This document shows, in pieces, positions 11,226 to 19,693 of a stretch of 64,000 nt of DNA. The notes beneath the pieces are model-generated. The model made no database searches and was not told the origin of the DNA. It worked only from the letters and a program-made list of their open reading frames with translations. The translations under genes were made by a program, and so were the position numbers. Source of the stretch: Methylocapsa acidiphila B2 (GTDB lineage Bacteria; Pseudomonadota; Alphaproteobacteria; Rhizobiales; Beijerinckiaceae); the NCBI RefSeq assembly GCF_000427445.1, contig NZ_KE386496.1, positions 1,240,001-1,304,000 on the forward strand, in the 5' to 3' direction. Numbering within the stretch: position 1 is the stretch's first letter; every line of letters starts with the position of its first letter.

Positions 11226-11960
11226 ATGCCGCTCGACGTCGTCGATCTTCGCACCTTCTACGCCTCGCCTCTCGGGGAGCTGGCCCGGCGCCGCATTGGC
11301 CGGATCGTGCGGCAGCGCTTTTCCAATTGCGCTGGCTATTCAGTCCTGGGCGTCGGCTATGCGACGCCCTATCTCGGCGTCTTTCGCGACGAGGCCGTGC
11401 GCGTGCTCGCCTTCATGCCGGCCGAGCAAGGCGTGGTGCACTGGCCCTCTTCCGGCGAATCCGCCTCCTCCTTGGTCGAGACGACCATGATGCCTCTGCC
11501 CGATTCCTCGATCGACAGGGCGATCTTGGTGCATTCTCTCGAAATCACTGAGCGGCCACATGATCTCCTCGCCGAGATCTGGCGGGTCTTGACGCCCGGC
11601 GGCCGCATTCTCGTCGTCGCGCCGAGCCGGGGCGGCCTTTGGGCGCGGATCGACGCGACGCCTTTTGGGCACGGCCAGCCTTATTCTCTCGGCCAGCTGC
11701 GCCACATGATGCGCGAGACCCTGTTCTCGCCGACCCATTGGACCGAGGCGCTATACACGCCGCCCTTCAAAAGACGATCGGCGCTGCACGCCGCCGCCAT
11801 GCTGGAGCAGGTTGGCGCCTATTTGTCGCTTCCGGGCGCCGGCGTGCTGATCGTCGAGGCGACGAAGCAGCTTTATCGGCCCGTTGGCGTGCGCAGCACG
11901 GCGGAGCGCGCCCTATCCGGCTTCGAGCCGGCCCTGGCGCCCGAGGGGCTGTGCGCCTAA
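11226..11960 (+). CDS. Class I SAM-dependent methyltransferase
   Basis: The product is about 244 aa. It begins MPLDVVDLRTFYASPLGELA and shows a degenerate SAM-binding glycine loop (SVLGVGYATPYL), an acidic-loop region, LPDSSIDRAILVHSLE (motif II-like) and LTPGGRILVVAPSRGGLWAR (post-II). It is close to the UbiE/SmtA-type families but the substrate is not readable. The start is uncertain: a GTG at 11160 has GAGGATCGAA upstream and would add 22 residues, while the ATG at 11226 fits family N-termini better. The gene is divergent from gloB. Confidence 0.82.
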   Translation: MPLDVVDLRTFYASPLGELARRRIGRIVRQRFSNCAGYSVLGVGYATPYLGVFRDEAVRVLAFMPAEQGVVHWPSSGESASSLVETTMMPLPDSSIDRAILVHSLEITERPHDLLAEIWRVLTPGGRILVVAPSRGGLWARIDATPFGHGQPYSLGQLRHMMRETLFSPTHWTEALYTPPFKRRSALHAAAMLEQVGAYLSLPGAGVLIVEATKQLYRPVGVRSTAERALSGFEPALAPEGLCA

Positions 11961-12000
11961 CGCGAGACGCAACTGCGCAACTCTCGGCGGGCGCGATCGG

Positions 12001-12690
12001 TCAAGGCCTCGGCTTAGACTCCAGCCCAAGCTTCAGCTTGAAGCATTTGGCGACGAATATGCCGCCCTGCATGAGTCCGGGGCCGTCTATGCCATGCCCA
12101 ATTCCCCGTGAAAGATGCCATTGGCTCGGAATTCCAGCTTTGGCCAAGGCTTCCACCGAAAGAAAGAGCGCCTCAGTCGGGATCACGTCGTCCTCATCGC
12201 CATGGACGAGAAAGATCGGCGGAGCCGCTGCCGGGCGCGCGAACTCGCCGAGATGCTCGGGTCCGACGAGAACGCCCGAATAGCCGAGGATTCCAGCCGG
12301 CGGCCGCGCACGGCGAAGCCCGACATGAAGGGCGAGCATGGTCCCTTGGCTGAAGCCGACGAGCGTCAGTTTCGAATCGTCGAGGCGGAGGCGCTGAAGC
12401 TCGGAGTCGAGAAAAGCGTCGAGGATCGGCGCGGCTTTATTCACACCGGTCCAGCGCTCGTTCTCGTCGCGCATGGTCAAGGGGAACCATTGCCGTCCGC
12501 TCGGCGCCTGCACGCAAGGCTCCGGCGCATGCGGCGACACGAAAGCCGCGTCCGGCATCAAGTTCTGCCATTGCTGGGCGATCCCGATCAGGTCGTTTCC
12601 ATCAGCGCCGTAGCCGTGCAGGAAAACGACGAGCTGTTTCGCCGCGCGCGACTTCGGCGGGACGCGCGGGCCGTCGATCAGAAACGCCAT
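12001..12690 (-). CDS. Alpha/beta hydrolase, phospholipase/carboxylesterase family
   Basis: The 229-aa protein has the full catalytic triad of the YpfH/carboxylesterase family: VVFLHGYGADGNDLI (oxyanion loop), the nucleophile elbow GFSQG, Asp in LVHGDEDDVIP and His in SRGIGHGID. No signal peptide is present, so it is cytosolic. It should hydrolyse short-chain esters; the physiological substrate is unknown. It converges with the methyltransferase gene 40 bp away. Confidence 0.9.
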   Translation of the reverse strand: MAFLIDGPRVPPKSRAAKQLVVFLHGYGADGNDLIGIAQQWQNLMPDAAFVSPHAPEPCVQAPSGRQWFPLTMRDENERWTGVNKAAPILDAFLDSELQRLRLDDSKLTLVGFSQGTMLALHVGLRRARPPAGILGYSGVLVGPEHLGEFARPAAAPPIFLVHGDEDDVIPTEALFLSVEALAKAGIPSQWHLSRGIGHGIDGPGLMQGGIFVAKCFKLKLGLESKPRP

Positions 12691-12928
12691 GAAACTGTCC
12701 GCTCTCAGGAATTTTCGCTCTCCCTCGCGATCTAGAATATTTTAACGCAAAGGGAAACCGTCTCGCTTCCGGGCTTTGGCCGAACTTTTCAGGTTCCAGC
12801 CCTCCCTGCGCCTCAGAACGGCGCATTTTTGCGCAGATTGGCGTTTACGGGAGAAGCACGTCGGATCTATGCTTTCCTCGACGACGCGCCACCCTTCGCG
12901 CGTCACGAGCGTTCCGGGGGCTTTGACC

Positions 12929-13144
12929 ATGTATATCATCGCCCGCAACATCACTGGGCCCCGCCTGCGCTGCGAAGCCCTGATGGTGGACAAGAAAAGC
13001 TTTACGCCCTGGCCTCCGGTCAGCGAGGACGGCTGGCGGCGCGCCTATAAATTCCGCGACAGACTCATGGCCGAAGTCGTGCGGTTGGAGGCCGACCCTA
13101 TGGGCGAGCAGCTCAAGGTGATCGAGGCGGTCTATATTCCTTGA
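12929..13144 (+). CDS. Small hypothetical protein, 71 aa
   Basis: The frame begins MYIIARNITGPRLRCEAL, with GGGGG about ten bases before the ATG, and encodes a compact charged protein without membrane segments, ending EQLKVIEAVYIP. Codon use is like the surrounding genes. I do not recognise the family. Upstream in-frame sequence to 12776 is of lower coding quality and was left out. Confidence 0.5.
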   Translation: MYIIARNITGPRLRCEALMVDKKSFTPWPPVSEDGWRRAYKFRDRLMAEVVRLEADPMGEQLKVIEAVYIP

Positions 13145-13849
13145 GGGCCCAGGCAGCCTCTCAGCAGGACGCCATCCCGCCGCGCCTCATCTTTTGCAAA
13201 AGCTTCTCGCCGTCAGGCGTCCAGCCCTTGTCTGCCTAAAGGCCTGACTTCAATTGCAGCCAGCCTCGGTGAGCTTGCATTCGAGATCCTTGCGCGAGCC
13301 GTATTTGCGATGCGTGAGCGGGCGAAATCCTCCGGCGCCCTTTGGTCGCAGTGTCTACAGTACGCAGGCGCCGCGCGACTCGGCCCCGCTCACTGTCGGA
13401 TTCTGAAGAGACACACGTCCAACATGGCGCTCTTCGCCTATTCCTCGGCGACTTCTCGGGCAAGGGCCAGGCGCGCGCAGAATCTGGCGGCGTCACAATC
13501 GCATGGTTGCGGGCGCTCGCAGGCTACCGCAGCGCAAGGCCTGCGCGAGGCCATGTCATGTTGCGCGTAAATGGCGTGTTGAGCTCAATATTGGAAGAGT
13601 CCAGCTAAAGCTGGGGGCAAGTTAGAGACTACGGAGACGAATCGCGTTCGAGCCGCAGTCCAATCCGAGTTTGGCCTTTAAGGTCAAACGCCTCACGATA
13701 AAAAATCGCCGACTCATTAAACTTCAGCATGTTTGAGCATTATTAATAACGCTAACTTCTTGCAGGGGCCCTATTCAAGGCTAGCAAAAGGTGCTACGAA
13801 AAAGAAAAACATTTCCTGCATTGATGCGAGGTTGAGGAGGAACTCTGCT
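13145..13849. other. Non-coding stretch upstream of the azole-peptide cluster
   Basis: Seven hundred bases carry only short, low-quality open frames on both strands. GTCAGGC (13212-13218) and GCCTGAC (13242-13248) form a weak inverted repeat. From about 13690 the DNA becomes AT-richer (GAGCATTATTAATAACGC near 13735), which probably marks the promoter and leader of the precursor gene. Confidence 0.4.
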
Positions 13850-14332
13850 ATGTCCGAACCGAAGCGCGCTTCAAAGAGGAATCGTCGAAGCCAGGCTGCA
13901 TCCGTGCTGGGAATCGCCGGGGCGTCATTGGCTGCATCGACGGGCGGTTCAGTAGCGGATATCCCGCCTCAGACGTCGCAGGAAATTACGCCATTCCAAT
14001 TCCTCATGTTCGGCGAGGAGGAAATCTCCGATGTCAGCTTGGCGACGTTCCGCTTCGTCGACAAGGACATTCCCGGCGCGCCGATTTCAGGCGTGCAACT
14101 TGCCCGAGGAGGCTGCGGCTGTGGACATGGCTGCGGGCATGGTTGTGGTGGGCGCGGCTGTAGAGGATGCGGTGGAGCTAGAGCCTGCGCCGGCTGCGCG
14201 CATGGCGGCTGCAGGGGCTGTGGACGCGCCTGCGGCAGAGGCTGCGGCTGGGGTGGCTGCGGTGGCTGCGGCGGCGGTTGCGGCTTAGGAGGCTGTTGTT
14301 TGTCTTGGGGAGGTTGCTCGCCTTTCTGCTAG
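13850..14332 (+). CDS. Gly/Cys-rich precursor peptide of an azole-modified (TOMM/LAP) natural product
   Basis: The 160-aa product has two clearly different parts. Residues 1-87 are a leader: a basic start (KRASKRNRR), a hydrophobic Ala/Ser/Gly run (about 17-35) and an acidic block (FGEEEISDVSLATFRFVDKD). Residues 88-160 are the putative core: 19 cysteines, mostly separated by one to four Gly/His/Arg/Ala residues (CGCGHGCGHGCGGRGCRGCG at its start), two serines and no threonine, ending in a Cys. Microcin B17 and other LAP precursors have similar Gly/Cys runs. The next two genes encode exactly the enzymes that would convert Cys to thiazole. The ATG has GAGGAGG nine bases upstream. Activity of the product is unknown. 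Confidence 0.85.
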   Translation: MSEPKRASKRNRRSQAASVLGIAGASLAASTGGSVADIPPQTSQEITPFQFLMFGEEEISDVSLATFRFVDKDIPGAPISGVQLARGGCGCGHGCGHGCGGRGCRGCGGARACAGCAHGGCRGCGRACGRGCGWGGCGGCGGGCGLGGCCLSWGGCSPFC

Positions 14333-14377
14333 GGTGGAGCGCATCCGCAAGCGCAAGCTTTTGTCGCCCGCTGTGAG

Positions 14378-14433
14378 TGAAGCGTCTATCGGCTCTATCG
14401 GTTGTTGCGCGAGCATAGACAGGCGACGCTTCA
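14378..14433 (+). promoter_or_regulatory. Large stem-loop between precursor and YcaO genes
   Basis: TGAAGCGTCTAT (14378-14389) pairs with ATAGAC (14415-14420) and, across a 7-nt bulge, GCTTCA (14428-14433). There is no T-run, so it is more likely a processing or attenuation element than a terminator. In precursor/enzyme operons such a structure would keep precursor mRNA in excess over enzyme mRNA; this role is inferred. Confidence 0.5.
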
Positions 14434-14581
14434 GTCTGGCCAAGGTTTATCAAGGGTGAAACACGGAAACGCTGGCCTGCCGATTCTCTGCGGCTTCCGG
14501 GCCGCAGATTTCGAGCTATCCTACGCTTGGCTGCGAATTCGGCCTTGCCGCCGGAGCTTCAGCATCCGGAAAATATCCCCC

Positions 14582-14609
14582 TACATTGACGTTTGTCTTA
14601 CATTGACGT
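14582..14609 (+). repeat. Tandem 11-bp direct repeat just upstream of the YcaO gene
   Basis: TACATTGACGT occurs twice (14582-14592 and 14599-14609) with a 17-bp period, about 35 bases before the YcaO start codon. The spacing and location suggest a regulator binding site or a second promoter for the enzyme genes; no regulator gene is recognisable in the cluster. Confidence 0.5.
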
Positions 14610-14642
14610 CCGGTTTGTGGCCAAGGCGCGCGTACTGATCTC

Positions 14643-16904
14643 ATGATAGACGAACACGGAAACAGAGTTGCGCGGCGCAATAGCCGAGACGTTTTGCAAT
14701 TCGCACCGAATTTCACCGTCTATGTGCTGCCTCCCGATGTCGTGTGCCTTTATTCTGAGGACCGCAAGTTCTTGCTTCACGGCGAGCTCTATTGCGCGCT
14801 TGCCGAAGCAATAGGAGAAGGCGGAAGGAGCATTGGTCAGCTCATTTCCAAGCTGGAGCGGGAGTTTCCTTCGGACAAAATCGAAGAAGCCCTGAAACGG
14901 CTGATCGACCGCCGCTATGTGCTTAAAGCATCGCGCGCTGCCAACGGCGCGGTAGCGGCCTATTGGGCGAGCCTCGGCTTGTCGCCCGAGACCGCAGAGC
15001 AAAATCTCCAAAAATGCCGCGTCCGCATTCAATCAATCGACGTAGAGGGGGCGACGGAGCTTGCCGCCGCCTTGACCGAACTGGGCGTTCGCGTCGTCAA
15101 GCGCGCCGGGGACCTGACGGTCACACTGGCGAATGATTATCTCGATGCGCGACTGGCCGAATTAAATGCGCAGCATTTGGCGGACCGCACGCCTTGGGCG
15201 CTCGTGCAACCCTCCGGCATTTTTCCGTTGGTTGGGCCCGTGTTCAGACCCGGAAGCGGCGCCTGCTGGGCATGCGTCGCCGAGCGGATGAAAAGAAATC
15301 GAGAGATCAAGGCGCTTCTCGATCGCAGGGAGGCCCGCTGCGTCGCCGTTTCGCCTCTCGGCCGGCAGACGGTCGGACAAAGCGCCGTTCAGTTTGGCGC
15401 CATCGAGCTCGCGAAAGCGATCGCCACTGATTTTCACACCCCATTGAGCGATCATATTCTCAGCCTTGATCTCTTGGGCTCGACCATCGTGAAGCATTAT
15501 GTGGCCGGTCGCCCACAATGTCCGAGTTGCGGCCGCAAAAAGCTGCGCGATCCTCGCCGCGCACCAGCGCCGATCGAACTTGGCGCAGGCGGCAAAGTTG
15601 TTATGACGAGCGGCGGATATCGCAGCGTTTCCTCATCGGCCACGGTTGCGAATTTCCGCCGGCACGTGAGTCCGCTTACCGGCGTCGTCTCGCGTCTTGA
15701 GCGGATCCAGGCCGACCTGCCCTTGAACACCAATTACCATGCAGCGCATAATTTTGCGGGGCCTTCAGAAACGATCAATGAGCTCCGAGCGGGGCTGAGC
15801 AGCGGAAGCTTTGGCAAGGGCAGCACCGCCGAACAAGGAGAAGCCAGCGCGCTCATGGAGGCGATCGAGCGCTATTCCGGCATTTTTCAGGGCGATGAGA
15901 TCCGCTCCAAACGGCGGTTCGCCGATTTTGCGGCCGGCGAGGCCATAGCTCCGAATAAGGTCCTGCTGTTCAGCGAAGAGCAGTTGCGGCAAGGCCGAGA
16001 ACCAACGTCGGCGTCGGACCAGTGGGAGGCCGTTCCAGCGCTATTCGATCCATCGGCGAAAATCGAATGGTCGCCGGTCTGGTCTCTGCGCGACGAGCGC
16101 TTCAAATATCTGCCAACCAGCCTGATGTATTTCTTTTACAGGGGCCCTGCCGCTTTTGCTGCGGATTCGAATGGCTGCGCGGCCGGCAACACGCGCGAGG
16201 AGGCAATCGTCCAGGGATTTCTCGAGCTGGTGGAAAGGGACGCTTATGCAATTTGGTGGTATAATCGATTGCAACAGCCGATATTGGATCTTGACCAGTT
16301 CGACGATGCCTATATTCGCGAATTGAGAAGGCAGTTGGCCCAAACAGGCCGCCAACTCTGGGTGCTCGACGTCACCAGCGATCTCGGAATTCCGACATTT
16401 GTTGCGATCACGCACTGGATGCAAAACGGGCTGGAAAATATCGAATTCGGCTCCGGCGCGCATTTCGATCCGCGAATCGCCTTGCTGCGGGCGCTGACGG
16501 AATTGAACCAGTTTTTATCCTTGGGCCTCATGGGCGGCGGGACCGGAGAAAAGTCGAGCCTCGACGGCGTCGCTCCGCTGCGCCTGGAGGAGCATCCTTT
16601 TTTGACGCCGCATGGAAACTCGCCGATCCGATCGGACTTAGGCTCGAAATTCGGACATCTCGACACGCGCGAGCAGGTGATGGCCTGCGTCTCCCTGGCT
16701 AAGCAAGCGGGCCTTGATTTCCTTGTCCTCGATCAAACGCGTCCCGACATCGAGGTCCCTGTGGTGCGAGTGATCGTTCCGGAATTGCGGCATTTCTATC
16801 GACGCTTCGCGCCTGGTCGGCTTTACGATGTGCCAGTAAAGCTCGGACTGCGTGAGCGGCCGCTCGACGAAAGCGAGCTCAATCCGGCTCACCCCCATAC
16901 CTGA
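14643..16904 (+). CDS. TOMM leader-binding domain fused to YcaO cyclodehydratase
   Basis: The 753-aa protein combines the two halves of an azoline-forming cyclodehydratase. The N-terminal ~330 residues are the Ocin-ThiF/SagC-like leader-peptide-binding part, with a structural zinc site made of C208-x-x-C211 (CWAC) and C293-x-x-C296 (CPSC). The C-terminal ~390 residues are a YcaO domain with the ATP-binding signatures SALMEAIER (S402, E406, E409, R410) and QGFLELVERDA (Q524, E528, E531, R532). YcaO enzymes use ATP to cyclise Cys or Ser onto the preceding carbonyl. The C-terminus is NPAHPHT, only a partial match to the PxPxP tail seen in many YcaO cyclodehydratases. It lies 310 bp after the precursor and 12 bp before the dehydrogenase. 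Confidence 0.93.
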   Translation: MIDEHGNRVARRNSRDVLQFAPNFTVYVLPPDVVCLYSEDRKFLLHGELYCALAEAIGEGGRSIGQLISKLEREFPSDKIEEALKRLIDRRYVLKASRAANGAVAAYWASLGLSPETAEQNLQKCRVRIQSIDVEGATELAAALTELGVRVVKRAGDLTVTLANDYLDARLAELNAQHLADRTPWALVQPSGIFPLVGPVFRPGSGACWACVAERMKRNREIKALLDRREARCVAVSPLGRQTVGQSAVQFGAIELAKAIATDFHTPLSDHILSLDLLGSTIVKHYVAGRPQCPSCGRKKLRDPRRAPAPIELGAGGKVVMTSGGYRSVSSSATVANFRRHVSPLTGVVSRLERIQADLPLNTNYHAAHNFAGPSETINELRAGLSSGSFGKGSTAEQGEASALMEAIERYSGIFQGDEIRSKRRFADFAAGEAIAPNKVLLFSEEQLRQGREPTSASDQWEAVPALFDPSAKIEWSPVWSLRDERFKYLPTSLMYFFYRGPAAFAADSNGCAAGNTREEAIVQGFLELVERDAYAIWWYNRLQQPILDLDQFDDAYIRELRRQLAQTGRQLWVLDVTSDLGIPTFVAITHWMQNGLENIEFGSGAHFDPRIALLRALTELNQFLSLGLMGGGTGEKSSLDGVAPLRLEEHPFLTPHGNSPIRSDLGSKFGHLDTREQVMACVSLAKQAGLDFLVLDQTRPDIEVPVVRVIVPELRHFYRRFAPGRLYDVPVKLGLRERPLDESELNPAHPHT

Positions 16905-16916
16905 AGCGACTTCGGA

Positions 16917-18368
16917 TTGCGCGCTCCCGAACCGAAAAGAGTGCGACGGGCCGAGCCGGCCGCTGTTTCCATCCGGCTCGGGCGCCGGGTTGCGCTGGAC
17001 CTACGCGCGAACGGAGAGATCCTTGCCGGCCTCGACGGCTATTCGATCAGCTTCGGCGTCTTTAGCGCGGCGGCAGTCCGTCGCGCGCAGAATCTCTACT
17101 CTGGGCTGCCTCTCGCCTCTCTCGCGTCCGAAAGCCGAAGCACCGGCAAGGAGATCAATCTCCTCGTTCGTCGATTAGCAAGGCTCGGTCTGTTGGAATA
17201 TCGGCTCGGGCGCTCCCCGGTCGACCAAGACCTTGTGGTCATAGAACCGCAGAGCCCCGATTATTGGCCGCAAACGCCGCGCCTCGGCGACGCGGATGCT
17301 CTTGTACTGTCGCGATTCGCCTATATGCGGCGGCGCGGCGACGAGATGGTGTTGGAATCGCCGCGCGCCGGCGCATTGTTCAAGATTTGCGATCCGACGA
17401 TCGCCGCCGCCATCACGACTCTCGCCACCCCTACGCAAATCAAGCAACTCCGCGGTCATGCCGGATTTCCGGGAATCGCTTTTCTCGCCTTACTGGTTGA
17501 TTGCCAAATTATTTTCAAAACCGACGGCTCCAGCGATGGGGGTCGTCGCGCCGCCGAGGGCGACCACAACCTCGTTCTATGGGACTTTCACGACCTTCTA
17601 TTCCATGCGCGCAGCACCGAAGGCCGGCACGCCAATCCGCTCGGCGGCGTCTATCCCTATGCCGGCGTCATTCCTCCGCTGCCGGCCGTGCGGCCCAGTT
17701 GGCCTGGAAAGAAAATCGATTTGCGCAAGTTCTCGTCCGAGGCGATCTCGCCAATCGCAACGCTCCTGCGAGAACGTCATTCGACACGCAGCTTCGACGA
17801 TCAGCGTCCCGTCACGCTCGCGGAGCTTTCACGATTTCTCGACGGCGCCGCGCGCGTCCTGTCGCGATCTCGCAGCAAGCCCGACCTCGATGACGGCGGT
17901 TATGCGGTCAGGCCGTACCCGTCCGCGGGCGCGGGCTACGAACTCGAGCTCTATCTGTCAGTCGGTAAATGCGACGGCCTTGCAAAGGGATTCTACCATT
18001 ACGACGCCGGCGCCCACATGCTTGCGCCTGTCAGCGTTCCGACCAATGAAATCGAGACATTGTTGACGAGCGCCGCCGGCGCAATGGGGTCACTCGCCGC
18101 GCCCCAGATTCTGATCACGATCGCTGCGCGCTTTGGCAGAATTTCATGGAAATACAGCTCGATTGCATATTCACTCATTCTCAAGGACGTCGGAGTCCTC
18201 ACTCAAACGCTCTACCTAATGGCGGCCGACATAGGACTCGGCGGATGTGCGATTGGAATCGCGAATATTGACCAATTCGCAAAAATTACGGGACTCGAAT
18301 TCCACATAGAGGGCCCGGTGGGTCAGTTTGCGATCGGCCGCCCCGCAAATTCCGAGGCCTCCGACTGA
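16917..18368 (+). CDS. SagB-type FMN-dependent azoline dehydrogenase
   Basis: The 483-aa protein has a variable N-terminal domain (about 1-270) and a C-terminal nitroreductase-fold SagB domain beginning near ISPIATLLRERHSTRSF. FMN-site features include RHSTRSF, RPYPSAGAGYELELYLSV, KGFYHYD and the late DVGVLTQTLYLMAADIGLGG. Such enzymes oxidise azolines to azoles, completing thiazole formation after the YcaO enzyme. The start codon read is TTG at 16917, 12 bp after the YcaO stop; a GTG at 16941 is an alternative. No transporter, protease or immunity gene adjoins it; the next plus-strand gene is cyoA, 414 bp downstream. Confidence 0.92.
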   Translation: MRAPEPKRVRRAEPAAVSIRLGRRVALDLRANGEILAGLDGYSISFGVFSAAAVRRAQNLYSGLPLASLASESRSTGKEINLLVRRLARLGLLEYRLGRSPVDQDLVVIEPQSPDYWPQTPRLGDADALVLSRFAYMRRRGDEMVLESPRAGALFKICDPTIAAAITTLATPTQIKQLRGHAGFPGIAFLALLVDCQIIFKTDGSSDGGRRAAEGDHNLVLWDFHDLLFHARSTEGRHANPLGGVYPYAGVIPPLPAVRPSWPGKKIDLRKFSSEAISPIATLLRERHSTRSFDDQRPVTLAELSRFLDGAARVLSRSRSKPDLDDGGYAVRPYPSAGAGYELELYLSVGKCDGLAKGFYHYDAGAHMLAPVSVPTNEIETLLTSAAGAMGSLAAPQILITIAARFGRISWKYSSIAYSLILKDVGVLTQTLYLMAADIGLGGCAIGIANIDQFAKITGLEFHIEGPVGQFAIGRPANSEASD

Positions 18369-18782
18369 TAATCGCCCGGTCTCCACGCGCATGGGACGAA
18401 CAAAACCAACCGCACGCGTCAATAGCGAGCAATGTCCAAGTTCGTCAGCTCGTTCGGCAATGTGAGCATCTAGCATAGACCGGCGCCCCCGTCAGGCGTT
18501 CCGCCGACCTGTTGATCGTCTGGCATCCATCGTAAAATCCTGCGCAACTGCGACACCTGCACAACGGCGACGTGGGCGAGGTCATATCGAAGATTTATCG
18601 TTGCCAAAATTTCAGAGAAGCGGCACCTTTGTTTTCGCCAAGGGACGTCGTCAAACGCCTGCATGCCTGAAATCCAGCGTGGCGGGAGCCAAGCGACCGT
18701 GCGAGGGTCTTAGCCGGCCGCCGTCATCGTTCGAGCCACCGTCGCGCGCAGATTCAACGGCGAGCCAAAAGGAAATGAACCG
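18369..18782. other. Gap between the azole-peptide cluster and the quinol oxidase operon
   Basis: No gene can be supported in these 414 bp. A 64-codon minus-strand frame (18470-18664) has no homology I can see and no good ribosome site. A promoter for the oxidase operon is expected near the 3' end. No strong terminator for the preceding cluster is visible. Confidence 0.4.
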
Positions 18783-19691
18783 TTGCGCCGACTTCATTTG
18801 GTACCCGCCCGCCCCCGGCGCTGCGCGATCCTTCTTGCGCCCATCCTCCTGACAGGATGTCAACCAGCGGTCCTCGATCCGCAAGGAGTCGTTGGGCGAG
18901 CCGAGAAGATGATTTTAATCGACTCCGTCGCAGTCATGCTCGCTATCGTCCTGCCGACAATTGCCGCCACCTTTGCCTTCGCGTGGTGGTTTCGCGCCTC
19001 CAATGAGAAGGCGCGCCGTCTGCCAGATTGGGATTATTCCGGCCGCATCGAGCTCATCGTCTGGGGCATTCCCCTGCTTGTCATCATGCTGCTTGGCGGC
19101 GTCGCCTGGATCGGATCGCATGACCTCGACCCTGCAAAGCCTTTGACGTCGAACACGCCGCCAATCGAAGTCCAGGCCGTTTCGCTGGATTGGAAGTGGC
19201 TCTTCATCTATCCGAAGCAGGGCGTTGCGAGCGTGAACCGGCTTGTGATTCCCGCAGGCGCGCCGGTTCATTTCTCTCTAACTTCGGCGAGCGTCATGAA
19301 CGCCTTCTTTATACCGCAGCTCGGCAGCATGATCTACACGATGAACGGCATGACAACGCAGTTAAACCTGCAGGCGGACGCGCCTGGCGTCTTCCGCGGC
19401 ATTTCAAGCCATTACAGCGGCGACGGCTTCTCGGACATGCATTTCGACGTTGTGGCGACGCCGGCGGCGGAGTTCGAAGCCTGGATTAAAGCTACGCGCA
19501 ACGTCGGCCCTACCCTTAATTCCGCGAGCTACGCCGAGCTCGCTAGGCAAAGCATAAATGCGCATCCATTCAGCTTTGGCGCGGCCGATCCGGACTTATT
19601 CCAACAGATCGTATCACAGAAATTACCGCCAGGGCCTGGGCCGAGCAGCGGTCGGCCTGATGTGAGCGTATCCCCGCGGACGGAGCATTGA
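18783..19691 (+). CDS. cyoA: Cytochrome bo-type ubiquinol oxidase subunit II (CyoA)
   Basis: The 302-aa protein begins with a lipoprotein signal (lipobox LLTGC), then two transmembrane helices and a periplasmic cupredoxin domain. In place of the CuA ligands of cytochrome c oxidases it reads [14 protein letters not shown] and RGISSHYSG, without the Cys pair, so it is a quinol oxidase subunit. The start is a TTG at 18783 with AAGGAA upstream. The cyoB gene follows immediately. There is no cyoE (haem O synthase) in the cluster. Confidence 0.93.
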   Translation: MRRLHLVPARPRRCAILLAPILLTGCQPAVLDPQGVVGRAEKMILIDSVAVMLAIVLPTIAATFAFAWWFRASNEKARRLPDWDYSGRIELIVWGIPLLVIMLLGGVAWIGSHDLDPAKPLTSNTPPIEVQAVSLDWKWLFIYPKQGVASVNRLVIPAGAPVHFSLTSASVMNAFFIPQLGSMIYTMNGMTTQLNLQADAPGVFRGISSHYSGDGFSDMHFDVVATPAAEFEAWIKATRNVGPTLNSASYAELARQSINAHPFSFGAADPDLFQQIVSQKLPPGPGPSSGRPDVSVSPRTEH

Positions 19692-19693
19692 AC

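Noticed and set aside
13236-13496. 86-codon minus-strand frame upstream of the azole-peptide cluster, considered as immunity gene
   Set aside because: No membrane segment, domain or ribosome site, and a poor codon pattern.
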